From Halomonas ramblicola (GTDB lineage Bacteria > Pseudomonadota > Gammaproteobacteria > Pseudomonadales > Halomonadaceae), in NCBI RefSeq assembly GCF_030409215.1, contig NZ_JAUFPL010000028.1, positions 243,220-307,219 on the forward strand: a stretch of DNA of 64,000 nucleotides. Reading direction: 5' to 3'. A model generated the notes under the pieces. It did not search any database and was not told the DNA's origin. It saw only the letters and a program-made list of their open reading frames with translations. The position numbers were made by a program, and so were the translations under genes. The first letter of the stretch is position 1; each line of letters begins with the position of its first letter. Of the stretch, positions 9,355 through 19,633 are shown piece by piece.

Positions 9355-10079
9355 TCCGCGGCCAGACGCCCCTCGTCGAGGCGCAATACGCGATCCTGGT
9401 GGGTGGCCACCGCCGGGTCGTGGGTGACGATGACGAAGGCACAGGCGGTGGTGCGCGCCAGCTCGTCCATCAACGCCAGGATGTTGGCCGCGGTGTGCTG
9501 GTCCAGGTTGCCGGTGGGCTCGTCCATCAGCACCAGGCTGGGGTCGGTGACCAGCGCCCGGGCGATGGCCACCCGTTGGCGCTCGCCACCGGAGAGTTCA
9601 CCGGGCTTGTGGTCGGCGCGTGCCGCCATGCCTACCTTCCCCAGCAGCTCGCGGGCCCGCGCCTCGGCCGCCGCCTTGCGCAGGCCGCGCACGATCAGCG
9701 GCAGGGCGGCATTCTCCAGCGCCGTGAACTCCGCCAGCAGGTGGTGGAACTGGTAGACGAAGCCGATATGGCGGTTGCGGAAGCGTCCCAGGGCGGCCTC
9801 GCCCAGGTTCAGTAGCGACTCGCCGGCGATGCGCACCTCGCCGCGGCTGGGGCGATCGAGCCCGCCCAGCAGGTTGAGCAGGGTGGTCTTGCCCGAGCCG
9901 GAGCTGCCGACGATGGCCACCCGCTCGCCGGCCCGCACCTCCAGGGACAGGCCGTCGAGCACGGTGAGGTCCTGGGGACCCTCGCGATAGGTGCGGGTCA
10001 GGTCGATGCAGGCCAGCATCGGGTCCCCGGTGCGCGGGGTGGTCTCCTGGCGAGTCGCTTGCATGCTTGCCTCACTCAT
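9351..10079 (-). CDS. lolD: Lipoprotein-releasing ABC ATPase LolD
   Basis: A 242-residue cytoplasmic ATPase that powers release of outer-membrane lipoproteins from the inner membrane to LolA. It has Walker A GSSGSGKTT, the Q-loop QFHHLLAEFTALEN, the signature LSGGERQRVAIARAL, Walker B LVLMDEPTGNLD and switch histidine in VTHD. The segment after Walker A and the GNLD D-loop are typical of the LolD/MacB/FtsE group. The ATG at 10079 overlaps the lolC/E stop by eight bases; an internal ATG at 10064 is also possible because the N-terminus before the domain is about 20 residues longer than usual. Confidence 0.95.
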   Translation of the reverse strand: MSEASMQATRQETTPRTGDPMLACIDLTRTYREGPQDLTVLDGLSLEVRAGERVAIVGSSGSGKTTLLNLLGGLDRPSRGEVRIAGESLLNLGEAALGRFRNRHIGFVYQFHHLLAEFTALENAALPLIVRGLRKAAAEARARELLGKVGMAARADHKPGELSGGERQRVAIARALVTDPSLVLMDEPTGNLDQHTAANILALMDELARTTACAFVIVTHDPAVATHQDRVLRLDEGRLAAD

Positions 10080-11313
10080 AGCGCAGTACCTCGGCCGGCT
10101 GCACGCGCGCCGCGCGCCAGGCGGGATAGAGGGTCGACAGGAAGGTCAGGCCCAGGGCGGCGGCGACGATATTGCGCACGTCCTCCCAGTGGAGCCGCGA
10201 GGGCAGGTTGCTGATGAAATAGACGCCGGCGTCGAGGAACTGGATGCCGAACGCCGTCTCCACCCAGTCGATGAGATCGGCGATGGTCAGCGCCAGCAGC
10301 ACCCCGAGCCCCACCCCCACCAGGATGCCGATCACCCCGATGGCCAGCCCCTGGACCACGAAGATGCCCATGATGGACCGCGGCGTGGCGCCGATGGTGC
10401 GCAGGATGGCGATGTCGGCGTGCTTGTCGGTGACCACCATCACCAGGGTGGAGACGATGTTGAAGGCCGCCACGGCGATGATCACGGTGAGCAGCAGCGC
10501 GATCATGCGCTTCTCCATCTGGATCGCCTGGAAGAGGTTGCCATGGGAGTATGTCCAGTCGTAGCCGCGGTAGTTCGGCCCCAGCTCGTTGACGATGGCA
10601 CGGGTCTCGGCGCCGGCGGCGAAGAGGTCGTCGAGCTCCAGGCGCAGCCCTCCCACGGCGTCGCCCAGGCGCGCCAGGGTCTGCATGTCCTCGATGTTGG
10701 CGTAGGCCAGGGCCGCATCCAGGTCGGCGCCCACGCTGAAGACGCCGCTGACCGTGAAACGCTTGAGCCGCGGGAAGACTCCGGCCGGGGTAATGGAGGC
10801 CTCGGGCACCAGCAGGGTCACCCGATCGCCGACCCCGACCCCCAGGCGACGCGCCAGGATCGAGCCCAGCACGATGTTCCACTCGCCGGGCTCGAGGTCG
10901 TCCAGGCTACCCTCCTGCATGTGCTCGCCGATGATCGACACGCGGTCCTCCCACTCGGGGTGGATGCCATTGACCATGGCCCCCTCGTTGCGGCCGCCCA
11001 CCGAGAACATGCCCTGCTGCTCCACGTAGGGCGCCGCGCCGATCACCCGTTCGCGCTCCATGAGCTGCTCGGCCAGCGGCTGCCACTCCTCCATGCCGCT
11101 GCGCGACTCGATCTTGGCATGGGGCACCATGCCGAGGATGCGGGTGCGCAGCTCGTGGTCGAAGCCGTTCATCACCGAGAGCACCAGGATCAACACCGCC
11201 ACGCCGAGCATCAGGCCCAGCATGGAGGTCAGGGAGATGAAGGAGATGAAGTGGTTGCGGCGCTTGGCGCGCACGTAGCGCAACCCGATCAGAAAAGGCA
11301 GACGGTCGAGCAT
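10072..11313 (-). CDS. Lipoprotein-releasing system permease LolC/LolE (single copy)
   Basis: A 413-residue permease with the MacB-like topology: a first membrane helix near residues 25-50, a large periplasmic domain to about residue 265, then three helices. FLIGLRYVRAKRRNHFISFIS at the N-terminus and IAILRTIGATPRSIMGIF in the cytoplasmic loop are typical of LolC/LolE. The open frame runs 1.3 kb further upstream against aguA, but MLDRLPFLIGLRY at 11313 is the family start. Only one such gene is here and the gene after lolD is on the other strand, so the complex may be a homodimer as in LolF systems. Confidence 0.93.
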   Translation of the reverse strand: MLDRLPFLIGLRYVRAKRRNHFISFISLTSMLGLMLGVAVLILVLSVMNGFDHELRTRILGMVPHAKIESRSGMEEWQPLAEQLMERERVIGAAPYVEQQGMFSVGGRNEGAMVNGIHPEWEDRVSIIGEHMQEGSLDDLEPGEWNIVLGSILARRLGVGVGDRVTLLVPEASITPAGVFPRLKRFTVSGVFSVGADLDAALAYANIEDMQTLARLGDAVGGLRLELDDLFAAGAETRAIVNELGPNYRGYDWTYSHGNLFQAIQMEKRMIALLLTVIIAVAAFNIVSTLVMVVTDKHADIAILRTIGATPRSIMGIFVVQGLAIGVIGILVGVGLGVLLALTIADLIDWVETAFGIQFLDAGVYFISNLPSRLHWEDVRNIVAAALGLTFLSTLYPAWRAARVQPAEVLRYE

Positions 11314-11395
11314 GTTGGCGTTCCTTGTCAGCGGGCGCCCATGGTACGGCTTTTTGCCGGGCTCTGCACCGGGCCGCGACACACTTCCACACCCC

Positions 11396-11424
11396 TTGCA
11401 TCTTGGTGTCGGCGGCCCTAAATT
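11396..11424 (+). promoter_or_regulatory. Predicted sigma-70 promoter of aguA
   Basis: TTGCAT (11396-11401) and TAAATT (11419-11424) are separated by 17 bases, the optimal sigma-70 spacing, about 80 bases upstream of the aguA start. This is a sequence match only. Confidence 0.45.
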
Positions 11425-11502
11425 GCGCTTCCTTGCGCCATCGTCGCCGCTTCGGCCACGCTGGCGAGGAGACACCCCTGTCCCGGACTCGACGAGGGCC
11501 CC

Positions 11503-12546
11503 ATGCCCAGACGCCTGCTTCCTGAATGGCACCCCCAGGATGCCGTACAACTGACCTGGCCCGGCCCGGAGAGCGACTGGGCGCCGATGCTCGAGCGCAT
11601 CGAGGCCACCCTGGAGACCATGGTAGTGGCCATCGCCCGCTATCAGGCGGTACTGGTCAGCGTGCCCGACCCCGCCACCCGCCGCCACCTGACCACGCGC
11701 TTCGCCCACCTCGGGGTCCCCACCGAGCGCCTGCACCTGGTGGTGGCCGGGGCCGACGATACCTGGGCCCGCGACCATGGCCCGCTGGCGGTGGAGCATG
11801 CCGATGGCCTCAGGCTGCACGACTATGTCTTCACCGGCTGGGGCGGCAAGTTCCCCGCCCCGCGGGACAATACCCTGACCCGGCGGCTGGCCGCGGCCGG
11901 TGCCTACGCCTGCCCCGTCCGCGAGCGCGACCTGGTGCTCGAGGGTGGGGCCATCGAGAGCGACGGCGAGGGCACCCTGCTCACCACCGAGGCGTGCCTG
12001 CTCAACCCCAACCGCAACCCGGGCCTCGACCGTCGGGCGATGGAGGAGCGCCTGCACGAGGAGTTCGGGGTCACCCGGGTGCTGTGGCTTGCCAGCGGGC
12101 ACCTGGAAGGCGACGACACCGACAGCCACGTGGACACCCTGGCGCGCTTCTGCGATCCGGGCACCATCGCTTACGTGCGCTGCGACGACGAGGCCGACCC
12201 CCACTACCCGGCGTTGGCCGCCATGGAGGCGGAACTCAGGGCCCTGCGACGGGCCGACGGCGAGCCCTACCGGCTGATACCCCTGCCCTGGCCGCGTCCC
12301 TGCCGCGCCCCCGAGGACGGCCATCGGCTGCCGGCCACCTATGCCAATTTCCTGATCATCAACGGCGCCGTGCTGGCCCCGATCTACGGCGATGCCGCCG
12401 ACGCCCGGGCGCTGGCCGCCCTGGCCGAGGCCTTCCCGGATCGCGACATCGTGCCCATCGACTGCCGCAGCGTGATCCGCCAGCATGGCAGTCTGCACTG
12501 CCTGACCATGCAACTGCCCCAGGGCAGCCTGGCTTCGTCCAACTGA
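11503..12546 (+). CDS. aguA: Agmatine deiminase
   Basis: A 347-residue cytoplasmic enzyme that hydrolyses agmatine to N-carbamoylputrescine and ammonia. The family features are visible: TWARDHGP for guanidine binding, EGGAIESDGEGTLLTTEACLLN, WLASGHLEGDDTDSHVD with the catalytic His/Asp, and a C-terminal nucleophile Cys333 in HGSLHCLTMQ (the equivalent of GGGNIHCIT). Length is slightly below the usual 365-370. The next gene is the N-carbamoylputrescine amidase, so the two form the complete agmatine-to-putrescine route. Confidence 0.94.
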   Translation: MPRRLLPEWHPQDAVQLTWPGPESDWAPMLERIEATLETMVVAIARYQAVLVSVPDPATRRHLTTRFAHLGVPTERLHLVVAGADDTWARDHGPLAVEHADGLRLHDYVFTGWGGKFPAPRDNTLTRRLAAAGAYACPVRERDLVLEGGAIESDGEGTLLTTEACLLNPNRNPGLDRRAMEERLHEEFGVTRVLWLASGHLEGDDTDSHVDTLARFCDPGTIAYVRCDDEADPHYPALAAMEAELRALRRADGEPYRLIPLPWPRPCRAPEDGHRLPATYANFLIINGAVLAPIYGDAADARALAALAEAFPDRDIVPIDCRSVIRQHGSLHCLTMQLPQGSLASSN

Positions 12547-12556
12547 GCGAGAAGCG

Positions 12557-12597
12557 CCGGGGAAAAGTCGAAGAGGTAGTCGTAGGCTTTTCGCCGG
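12557..12597 (+). other. Intercistronic stem-loop between aguA and aguB
   Basis: CCGGGGAAAAG (12557-12567) pairs with CTTTTCGCCGG (12587-12597), 10 of 11 positions, with a 19-base loop. No T-run follows, so it looks more like an mRNA stability or processing element than a terminator. Confidence 0.4.
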
Positions 12598-12635
12598 AAC
12601 AGCCTCGAGCATTGAACATTCGAGGAGACTTCATC

Positions 12636-13538
12636 ATGTCCCGACACCTTAAGGTCGGCCTGGTCCAGCAGCCCGCCTGGCCCGACAAGGCCCGCAGCCT
12701 GGCCGAGAGCGAGGCCGGCATCCGCGAGCTGGCCGATGCCGGCGCCGAGCTGGTGCTGCTGCAGGAACTGCACGCCACCCACTACTTCTGCCAGTACGAG
12801 GACACCGAGCTGTTCGACCTGGCCGAGCCCCTCGACGGCCCCACCGGCCAGCGGCTCGCCGCCCTGGCCGCCGAACTCGACATCGTGCTGGTGGGCTCGC
12901 TGTTCGAGCGCCGGGCCGCCGGCCTCTACCACAATACCGCCGTGGTCTACGACAAGCGGCAGGGCGCGGTGGGTCACTACCGCAAGATGCACATCCCCGA
13001 CGATCCGGGCTTCTACGAGAAGTTCTACTTCACCCCGGGCGATGCCGACGACGGTCGCGGCCAGGGCTTCGTGCCCATCGACACCTCGGTGGGCCGGCTC
13101 GGCGTGCTGGTGTGCTGGGACCAGTGGTACCCGGAGGGGGCGCGGCTGATGGCCCTGGCCGGGGCGGAGTTGCTGTTCTACCCCACCGCCATCGGCTGGC
13201 ACCCACCGGACGACGACGCCGAGAAGAGCCGCCAGAGGGACGCCTGGACGCTGATCCAGCGCAGCCACGCCGTGGCCAACGGCCTGCCAGTGGTGGTCGC
13301 CAACCGGGTCGGCCACGAACCGGATCACTCCGGCGTGAGCCCCGGCATCGATTTCTGGGGCGGCAGCTTCATCGCCGGGCCCCAAGGAGAGTTGCTGGCC
13401 CACGCCGGGGCCCAGGCCGAGCGGCTGCTGGTGACCCTGGACATGGAGCGCGGCGAGGAGGTGCGGCGCATCTGGCCGTACCTAAGAGACCGCCGCATCG
13501 ACGCCTACGGTGACCTGACCCGCCGCTACCGGGATTGA
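12636..13538 (+). CDS. aguB: N-carbamoylputrescine amidase
   Basis: A 300-residue carbon-nitrogen hydrolase (nitrilase superfamily) that converts N-carbamoylputrescine to putrescine, CO2 and ammonia. The catalytic triad is Glu44 (LLQELHATHYFCQ), Lys117 (YRKMHIPDDPGFYEK) and Cys160 (LVCWDQWYPE), each in its family motif. The open frame extends far upstream across aguA, but the ATG at 12636 has GAGGAG eight bases before it and starts the conserved domain. The downstream gene is convergent with only the stop codons touching. Confidence 0.95.
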   Translation: MSRHLKVGLVQQPAWPDKARSLAESEAGIRELADAGAELVLLQELHATHYFCQYEDTELFDLAEPLDGPTGQRLAALAAELDIVLVGSLFERRAAGLYHNTAVVYDKRQGAVGHYRKMHIPDDPGFYEKFYFTPGDADDGRGQGFVPIDTSVGRLGVLVCWDQWYPEGARLMALAGAELLFYPTAIGWHPPDDDAEKSRQRDAWTLIQRSHAVANGLPVVVANRVGHEPDHSGVSPGIDFWGGSFIAGPQGELLAHAGAQAERLLVTLDMERGEEVRRIWPYLRDRRIDAYGDLTRRYRD

Positions 13539-14777
13539 TTACTCCTCCTCGGCACCGGGCAGCACCGCGTTGAGGAGGATGCCCACCAGGGCGGCCAGGC
13601 TCACCCCCTGCAGGGTAAACTGGCCGCCGCCCACCTGCATGCCGCCGATGCCGAACACCAGGATCAGCGAGATCACCACCAGGTTGCGCGGTGCGGTCAG
13701 GGAGTGGCCGGCGCGCACCAGGGTGTTCATGCCCACCACGGCGATGGAGCCGAACAGCAGGGTCATGATGCCGCCCATCACCGGGCCGGGAATGGTCTGC
13801 AGCAGGGCGCCGAGCTTGGCCACGAAGGCCAGGCCCACGGCGAAGCCCGCGGCCACCAGCATGATGCGCGGATCGAAGGCGCGGGTCAGGGTCACCGCCC
13901 CGGTGACCTCGGAGTAGGTGGTGTTGGGCGGGCCGCCGAACAGCGCCGCCGTGGAGGTGGCCAGGCCGTCGCCCAGCAGGGTGCGGTGCAGCCCGGGTCT
14001 CTCCAGGTAGTTGGTGCGCGTCACCGAGCCGATGGCGATCATGTCGCCGATGTGCTCCACCGCCGGGGCGATGGCCACCGGGATCATGAACAGGATCGCC
14101 GCCCAGTGAAAGCTCGGCGCGGTGAACTCGGGGATAGCCAGCCAGGCCGCCTCACGCACCGGGGTGAAGTCCACCAGGCCCATCAGCAGCGCCAGGGCAT
14201 AGCCGCTGGCGATACCGCCCATGATCGGGATCAGGCGCGCGATGCCGCGGCCGAACACCGCCAGCACCAGGGTCACCAGCAGGCTGGCCATGGAGAGGAA
14301 GAGCGCCGCACCATAGCCGATGTGCTCGCTGGTCTCGCCGGTGGCCATGTCCACCGCCACCGGAGCCAGCGCCAGGCCGATCACCATGATCACCGGCCCC
14401 ACCACCACCGGCGGCAGCAGGCGATGCAGCCAGGCGGTTCCCTTGAGGCGCACCGCCTGGGAGATCGCCACGTAGACGAGGCCCGCGACCAGCAGGCCGC
14501 CCAGGGTGGCCGGTATGCCGAAGCTGGCCACCGAGCCCTGGATGGGGGCGATGAAGGCGAACGACGAGGCCAGGAAGACCGGCACCGTCACCCGGGTCAC
14601 GGCGTGGAACACCAGGGTCCCCAGGCCGGCGGTGAACAGCGCCACGCTGGGGTCGAGGCCGGTGAGCAGCGGCACCAGCACCAGGGCGCCGAAGGCCACG
14701 AAGAGCATCTGGACTCCGGTGAGCAGGGTGCGAGGCAGGGAGTCGGTGGGCAGCGCCGCCGCGGTGTCGGTCATCAC
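13539..14777 (-). CDS. NCS2 family uracil/xanthine permease
   Basis: A 412-residue polytopic inner-membrane transporter with about 12-14 hydrophobic segments. Motifs typical of the UraA/XanQ branch of nucleobase:cation symporter-2 include QMLFVAFGALVLVPLLTGL at the N-terminus, FGGPPNTTYSEVTG, and PVMGGIMTLLFGSIAVVGM. The substrate is probably uracil or xanthine; sequence alone does not decide. A upp gene lies 8 kb away, not in the same operon. It is downstream of the glycerol operon on the same strand, separated by a 75-bp gap that holds a hairpin. Confidence 0.88.
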   Translation of the reverse strand: MMTDTAAALPTDSLPRTLLTGVQMLFVAFGALVLVPLLTGLDPSVALFTAGLGTLVFHAVTRVTVPVFLASSFAFIAPIQGSVASFGIPATLGGLLVAGLVYVAISQAVRLKGTAWLHRLLPPVVVGPVIMVIGLALAPVAVDMATGETSEHIGYGAALFLSMASLLVTLVLAVFGRGIARLIPIMGGIASGYALALLMGLVDFTPVREAAWLAIPEFTAPSFHWAAILFMIPVAIAPAVEHIGDMIAIGSVTRTNYLERPGLHRTLLGDGLATSTAALFGGPPNTTYSEVTGAVTLTRAFDPRIMLVAAGFAVGLAFVAKLGALLQTIPGPVMGGIMTLLFGSIAVVGMNTLVRAGHSLTAPRNLVVISLILVFGIGGMQVGGGQFTLQGVSLAALVGILLNAVLPGAEEE

Positions 14778-14824
14778 AAGGCTCCAGGCAGGTGAAGGAG
14801 GGACGGATCGCGCGGCATTCTAGC

Positions 14825-14854
14825 AGCCCCGCCATGCACGCACGACGGCGGGCT
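14825..14854 (-). terminator. Possible hairpin terminator after the glycerol operon glpD
   Basis: On the minus strand AGCCCGCC at the glpD stop codon can pair with GGCGGGGCT across a 13-base loop, with one bulged base. There is no clear U-tract, so termination is uncertain. Confidence 0.35.
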
Positions 14855-16496
14855 AGCCGCCCTCCTCCACCCTCTTCTCACGCCGCGCCTCCGGCGCTCC
14901 CTCCAGGTACTCGGCGAGGCGCCGCTCGGCCGCCTCGCCGAACAGGATCTCGCAGGCCTCGCGCAGCCCCGGCGAACGCCGGATCGTCTCCTCCGGCACC
15001 ACCAGCGAGACCTTGGAGCGGCGGCGCAGGAAGTCCTCGAGCCGGGTGACCATCTCGCGACGCCGCGCCTGTTCCAGCTCCACGCGCAGGTACTCGGTGC
15101 CCTCGATCAGCACCTCGGCCTGGCGCTCGTCCTGGCGGATCGTCTCCAGCATCTCGATGGCCTGGGCCCCGTAGCGTCGCCACAGGCGCTGGCTGAGGGG
15201 CTCCGAGGCGTGTTCGTCGGTCAGCGCATCGAGGTCCATCAGCCTAGCCTGGTGCAGGAAGGCCTCGCGCACCGAGGCGTCCGGCTCGCCGTACCAGCGT
15301 TGCCCGGGATAGGGCACCTCGATGCCCAGGCCCTGCACCGCCTCGACGACCTCCTCGCCGACGTTGAGGCAGTCGGTGAGCTTGCCGCCGAAGATGCTCA
15401 GGTGGGCCCGCGCGCGATCCAGATCGATGGCATGCTTGCGCGACAGGTTGAGGAAGTCGCGGTCGTCGCCCCCGGAGGGCCTCACCGCCAGTGGTCGCAC
15501 GCCGCAGCGGGTGGCGATGATGTCGCCCTCGTCCAGCGGCTTCGACAGCGCCAGGCGCTTGTTGATGTTGTCGAGCACGAAGCGGATGTCCTCCTCCGTG
15601 GCCTCGACCTCCGGCGCCTCTACCCGGGTGTCGGTGGTGCCGATGCAGGTCCGCGGTCCCATGGGGATCACGAAGAACAGCCGACCATCGTCGGCGAAGA
15701 AGGCCAGTACCCGCCGGCTCGCGGTGAGCCGCGGCACGATCAGGTGGATGCCCTTGGAGAAGACGTGGTGGTGCTCGGTGGACTGCCCGCAGCGCCGGTT
15801 GAGCGTGTCGACCCAGGGGCCGGCGGCGTTGATCAGCACCCGGGAGCGGATCGCGAAGGTCGCTCCCGTCATGACGTCCCGGGCACGGGTGACCCAGCCC
15901 CCCTCCTCCCGCCGCGCCTCGAGGCACTCCACGTAGTTGGCGGCCACGGTGCCGAAGTCCAGGGCGCCGCGCACGAAATTGAAGACGAAGCGGGCATCGT
16001 TGTCGTGGAGGTAGGCATCGGAATACTCGAAGCCGCCGACCGCCGAGTCGACGTCGATGATCGGCTCGCGGGCCTTGAGGGCGGCGGGCCTCAGGTAGTG
16101 CGGGGGGCGCGTGAAGGCATTGCCCATCAGCCAGTAGAGCCAGGTGCCGGCCCAGGGCACCAGCGGATGGTGGCGGAAGCCACGGTTGATGGTGGTGAGG
16201 AAGCGGATCTCCTGTACCGAGGAGGGATAGCTCTTGATCAGATGATTGCGGCTGCGGCACAGCTTGCGTACCAGGGCGAAGTCGCCGCTCTCCATGTACT
16301 TGATGCCGCCCCACACCAGGTTGGAGGAGTGCATGCTGGTGCTGCCGGCGAAGTCCCCCCTGTCGACGAGCGCCACGCCGACGCCCTTGCCGCTCAGGGC
16401 GGCGGCCGCTGCGGCGCCGTTGATGCCCCCGCCGATCACCAGCACGTCGAAGCGGCGCTCGGGAAGCTTGCGCAGGTTGTTCTCTCTGAGTTGCAT
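14853..16496 (-). CDS. glpD: Glycerol-3-phosphate dehydrogenase (FAD, respiratory), glycerol-operon copy
   Basis: A 547-residue membrane-associated flavoprotein that oxidises glycerol-3-phosphate to dihydroxyacetone phosphate and feeds quinones. The N-terminal FAD motif VLVIGGGINGAAAA is at about residues 19-32; further family motifs are VWGGIKYMESGDFALV, INAAGPWVDTL, IGTTDT and LSIFGGKLTDC. It is somewhat longer than the 501 residues of E. coli because of a C-terminal charged extension. It is the last gene of the glycerol ABC operon, preceded by an AGGAAGG ribosome-binding site and, just upstream, a hairpin. A second, only moderately similar glpD lies at 33917-35440, so the cell has two versions. 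Confidence 0.92.
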   Translation of the reverse strand: MQLRENNLRKLPERRFDVLVIGGGINGAAAAAALSGKGVGVALVDRGDFAGSTSMHSSNLVWGGIKYMESGDFALVRKLCRSRNHLIKSYPSSVQEIRFLTTINRGFRHHPLVPWAGTWLYWLMGNAFTRPPHYLRPAALKAREPIIDVDSAVGGFEYSDAYLHDNDARFVFNFVRGALDFGTVAANYVECLEARREEGGWVTRARDVMTGATFAIRSRVLINAAGPWVDTLNRRCGQSTEHHHVFSKGIHLIVPRLTASRRVLAFFADDGRLFFVIPMGPRTCIGTTDTRVEAPEVEATEEDIRFVLDNINKRLALSKPLDEGDIIATRCGVRPLAVRPSGGDDRDFLNLSRKHAIDLDRARAHLSIFGGKLTDCLNVGEEVVEAVQGLGIEVPYPGQRWYGEPDASVREAFLHQARLMDLDALTDEHASEPLSQRLWRRYGAQAIEMLETIRQDERQAEVLIEGTEYLRVELEQARRREMVTRLEDFLRRRSKVSLVVPEETIRRSPGLREACEILFGEAAERRLAEYLEGAPEARREKRVEEGG

Positions 16497-16522
16497 CTCT
16501 TGCCCTTCCTAGAAGCAAAGAA

Positions 16523-16548
16523 CCCCGCTCGGCGCCAACCGAGCGGGG
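16523..16548 (-). terminator. Hairpin between glpV and glpD, terminator or attenuator
   Basis: A perfect 10-bp stem (CCCCGCTCGG / CCGAGCGGGG) with a 6-base loop. On the minus strand it is followed by TTCTTTGCTTCT, moderately U-rich, and only about 25 bases later comes the glpD start. It probably reduces read-through from the transporter genes into glpD rather than fully ending the operon. Confidence 0.65.
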
Positions 16549-16627
16549 CCTGGGTCCCGTTCGGGCAGCCGGTCACAGCCTTGTGGACGCTCCCGGTCGG
16601 GCCGGGAGCCGGCGGCGACGCGCCGCC

Positions 16628-18367
<1,740 letters not shown>

Positions 18368-18419
18368 GATGACCTCTCGGATGGTGAAGGTTCGTCCCTG
18401 AACGTTCCGTCCAGGGGGT

Positions 18420-18449
18420 GGAAACGCCGCCCAAATCGGCAGTGTTTCC
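18420..18449 (-). other. Stem-loop upstream of glpV
   Basis: GGAAACACTGCC and GGCGGCGTTTCC form a 12-position stem with one A-C mismatch, one G-T wobble and a 6-base loop, just after the DUF2160 gene stop. No U-tract follows. It is likely an intercistronic mRNA element that allows different levels of binding protein and permease. Confidence 0.5.
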
Positions 18450-18452
18450 CTG

Positions 18453-18725
18453 TCAGCCCCAGCGCAGCAGGATCCCGAGCCACAGGATCGAGATGCCCAG
18501 GGCAAGCCAGAGGTTGAGCGGCGTGAAGCCCAGTACCGCCAGGTGGATGTAGGCCGCGGAGAGCAGCCCGATGAACAGCCGGTCGCCGCGGGTAGTGGCG
18601 ATCGGCAGGAAGCCCTTGCGCTCCACCGTCGGGGAGGCGAGCTCCCAGGCGGTCATGCCCAGCAGGATGGCGGCGATGGCCGCGAAGAAGACCGCCGTGG
18701 GCGTGGTCCAGACCATCCATTCCAT
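18453..18725 (-). CDS. DUF2160 small membrane protein of glycerol transporter operon
   Basis: A 90-residue protein with three hydrophobic segments (about residues 8-27, 45-62 and 66-87) and little else. The beginning MEWMVWTTPTAVFFAAIAAIL and the position between the second permease and the binding protein fit DUF2160, a small membrane protein found in the glycerol ABC operons of other proteobacteria. Its role is unknown; it may be an accessory subunit of the transporter. Confidence 0.8.
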   Translation of the reverse strand: MEWMVWTTPTAVFFAAIAAILLGMTAWELASPTVERKGFLPIATTRGDRLFIGLLSAAYIHLAVLGFTPLNLWLALGISILWLGILLRWG

Positions 18726-18738
18726 GACGCTTTCCTCC

Positions 18739-19632
18739 TCAGGTGCGGCCCAGGGCGAAACCCTTGGCGATGTGGTTGCGCACGAAGTAGACGACGATGA
18801 TGCCGGGCAGGATGGTGAGCACCCCCGCCGCCGACAGCGTCCCCCAGTCGATGCCCGAGGCGCCCTTGGTCTGGGTCATCACCGAGCCGATGGGCTGGGC
18901 GCCGGTGGAGGTGAGCGTGCTGGCCAGCAGCAACTCCACCCAGGAGAACATGAACAGGAAGAACAGGGTCACGCCGATGCCGGAGCTGATCATCGGAATG
19001 AAGATCTTCACGAAGAAGCGCGGGAAGCTGTAGCCGTCGATGAAGGCGGTCTCGTCGATCTCCTTGGGCACCCCGCTCATGAAGCCCTCGAGGATCCATA
19101 CCGCCAGCGGGATGTTGAACAGGCAGTGGGCCAGCGCCACGGCCACGTGGGTGTCGAACAGCCCGACGGTGTAGTAGAGCTGGAAATAGGGCAGCAGGAA
19201 GACCGCCGGGGGCGCCATCAGGTTGGTCAGCAACCAGAAGAACAGGTGCTTGTCGCCGATGAAGCGATAGCGGCTGAAAGCGTAGGCCGCGGGTAGCGCC
19301 ACGCTGATGCTGATCAGCATGTTCATCACCACGTAGGCGATGGAGTTGACGTAGCCCATGTACCAGCTCGAGTCGGTCAGGATCCTGGTGTAGTGCTCCA
19401 GGGTGAAGTCCTGGGGCCACAGCGTCAGGGCGCCGAGGATCTCGCTGTTGGACTGGAAGGACATGTTGAGCAGCCAGTAGATCGGCAGCAACACGAAGAG
19501 GATGTAGGCGGCCATCAGCCCCCGGCGTCGCCACTGGCGGGACACGGGACGCGCCTCGCGACGGCGCCTGGCATCGGCCGCGGCGGCCTGCTTGCGCACC
19601 GCATCCGGCGTGGTGGGCATCGATCTGGTCAT
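18739..19632 (-). CDS. glpQ: Glycerol ABC transporter permease (GlpQ type)
   Basis: A 297-residue MalG-type permease. After a basic N-terminus (residues 1-30) come six predicted helices, with the EAA-like loop near residues 198-215 (WILEGFMSGVPKEIDETAFIDG) that contacts an ATPase. Its stop is 13 bases before the DUF2160 gene. With the preceding permease it should form the heterodimeric channel of the glycerol importer. The gene symbol follows the Rhizobium system and should not be confused with the phosphodiesterase GlpQ. Confidence 0.87.
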   Translation of the reverse strand: MTRSMPTTPDAVRKQAAAADARRRREARPVSRQWRRRGLMAAYILFVLLPIYWLLNMSFQSNSEILGALTLWPQDFTLEHYTRILTDSSWYMGYVNSIAYVVMNMLISISVALPAAYAFSRYRFIGDKHLFFWLLTNLMAPPAVFLLPYFQLYYTVGLFDTHVAVALAHCLFNIPLAVWILEGFMSGVPKEIDETAFIDGYSFPRFFVKIFIPMISSGIGVTLFFLFMFSWVELLLASTLTSTGAQPIGSVMTQTKGASGIDWGTLSAAGVLTILPGIIVVYFVRNHIAKGFALGRT

Positions 19633-19633
19633 G

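Noticed and set aside
10072..12612. Extended 846-residue LolC/E frame
   Set aside because: The first 433 residues are antisense to aguA; the conserved LolC/E start is at 11313.
11526..13538. Single long plus-strand frame that could be read as a fusion protein before aguB
   Set aside because: The first 370 codons are out of frame with aguA and show no domain; aguB has its own ribosome-binding site at 12622.
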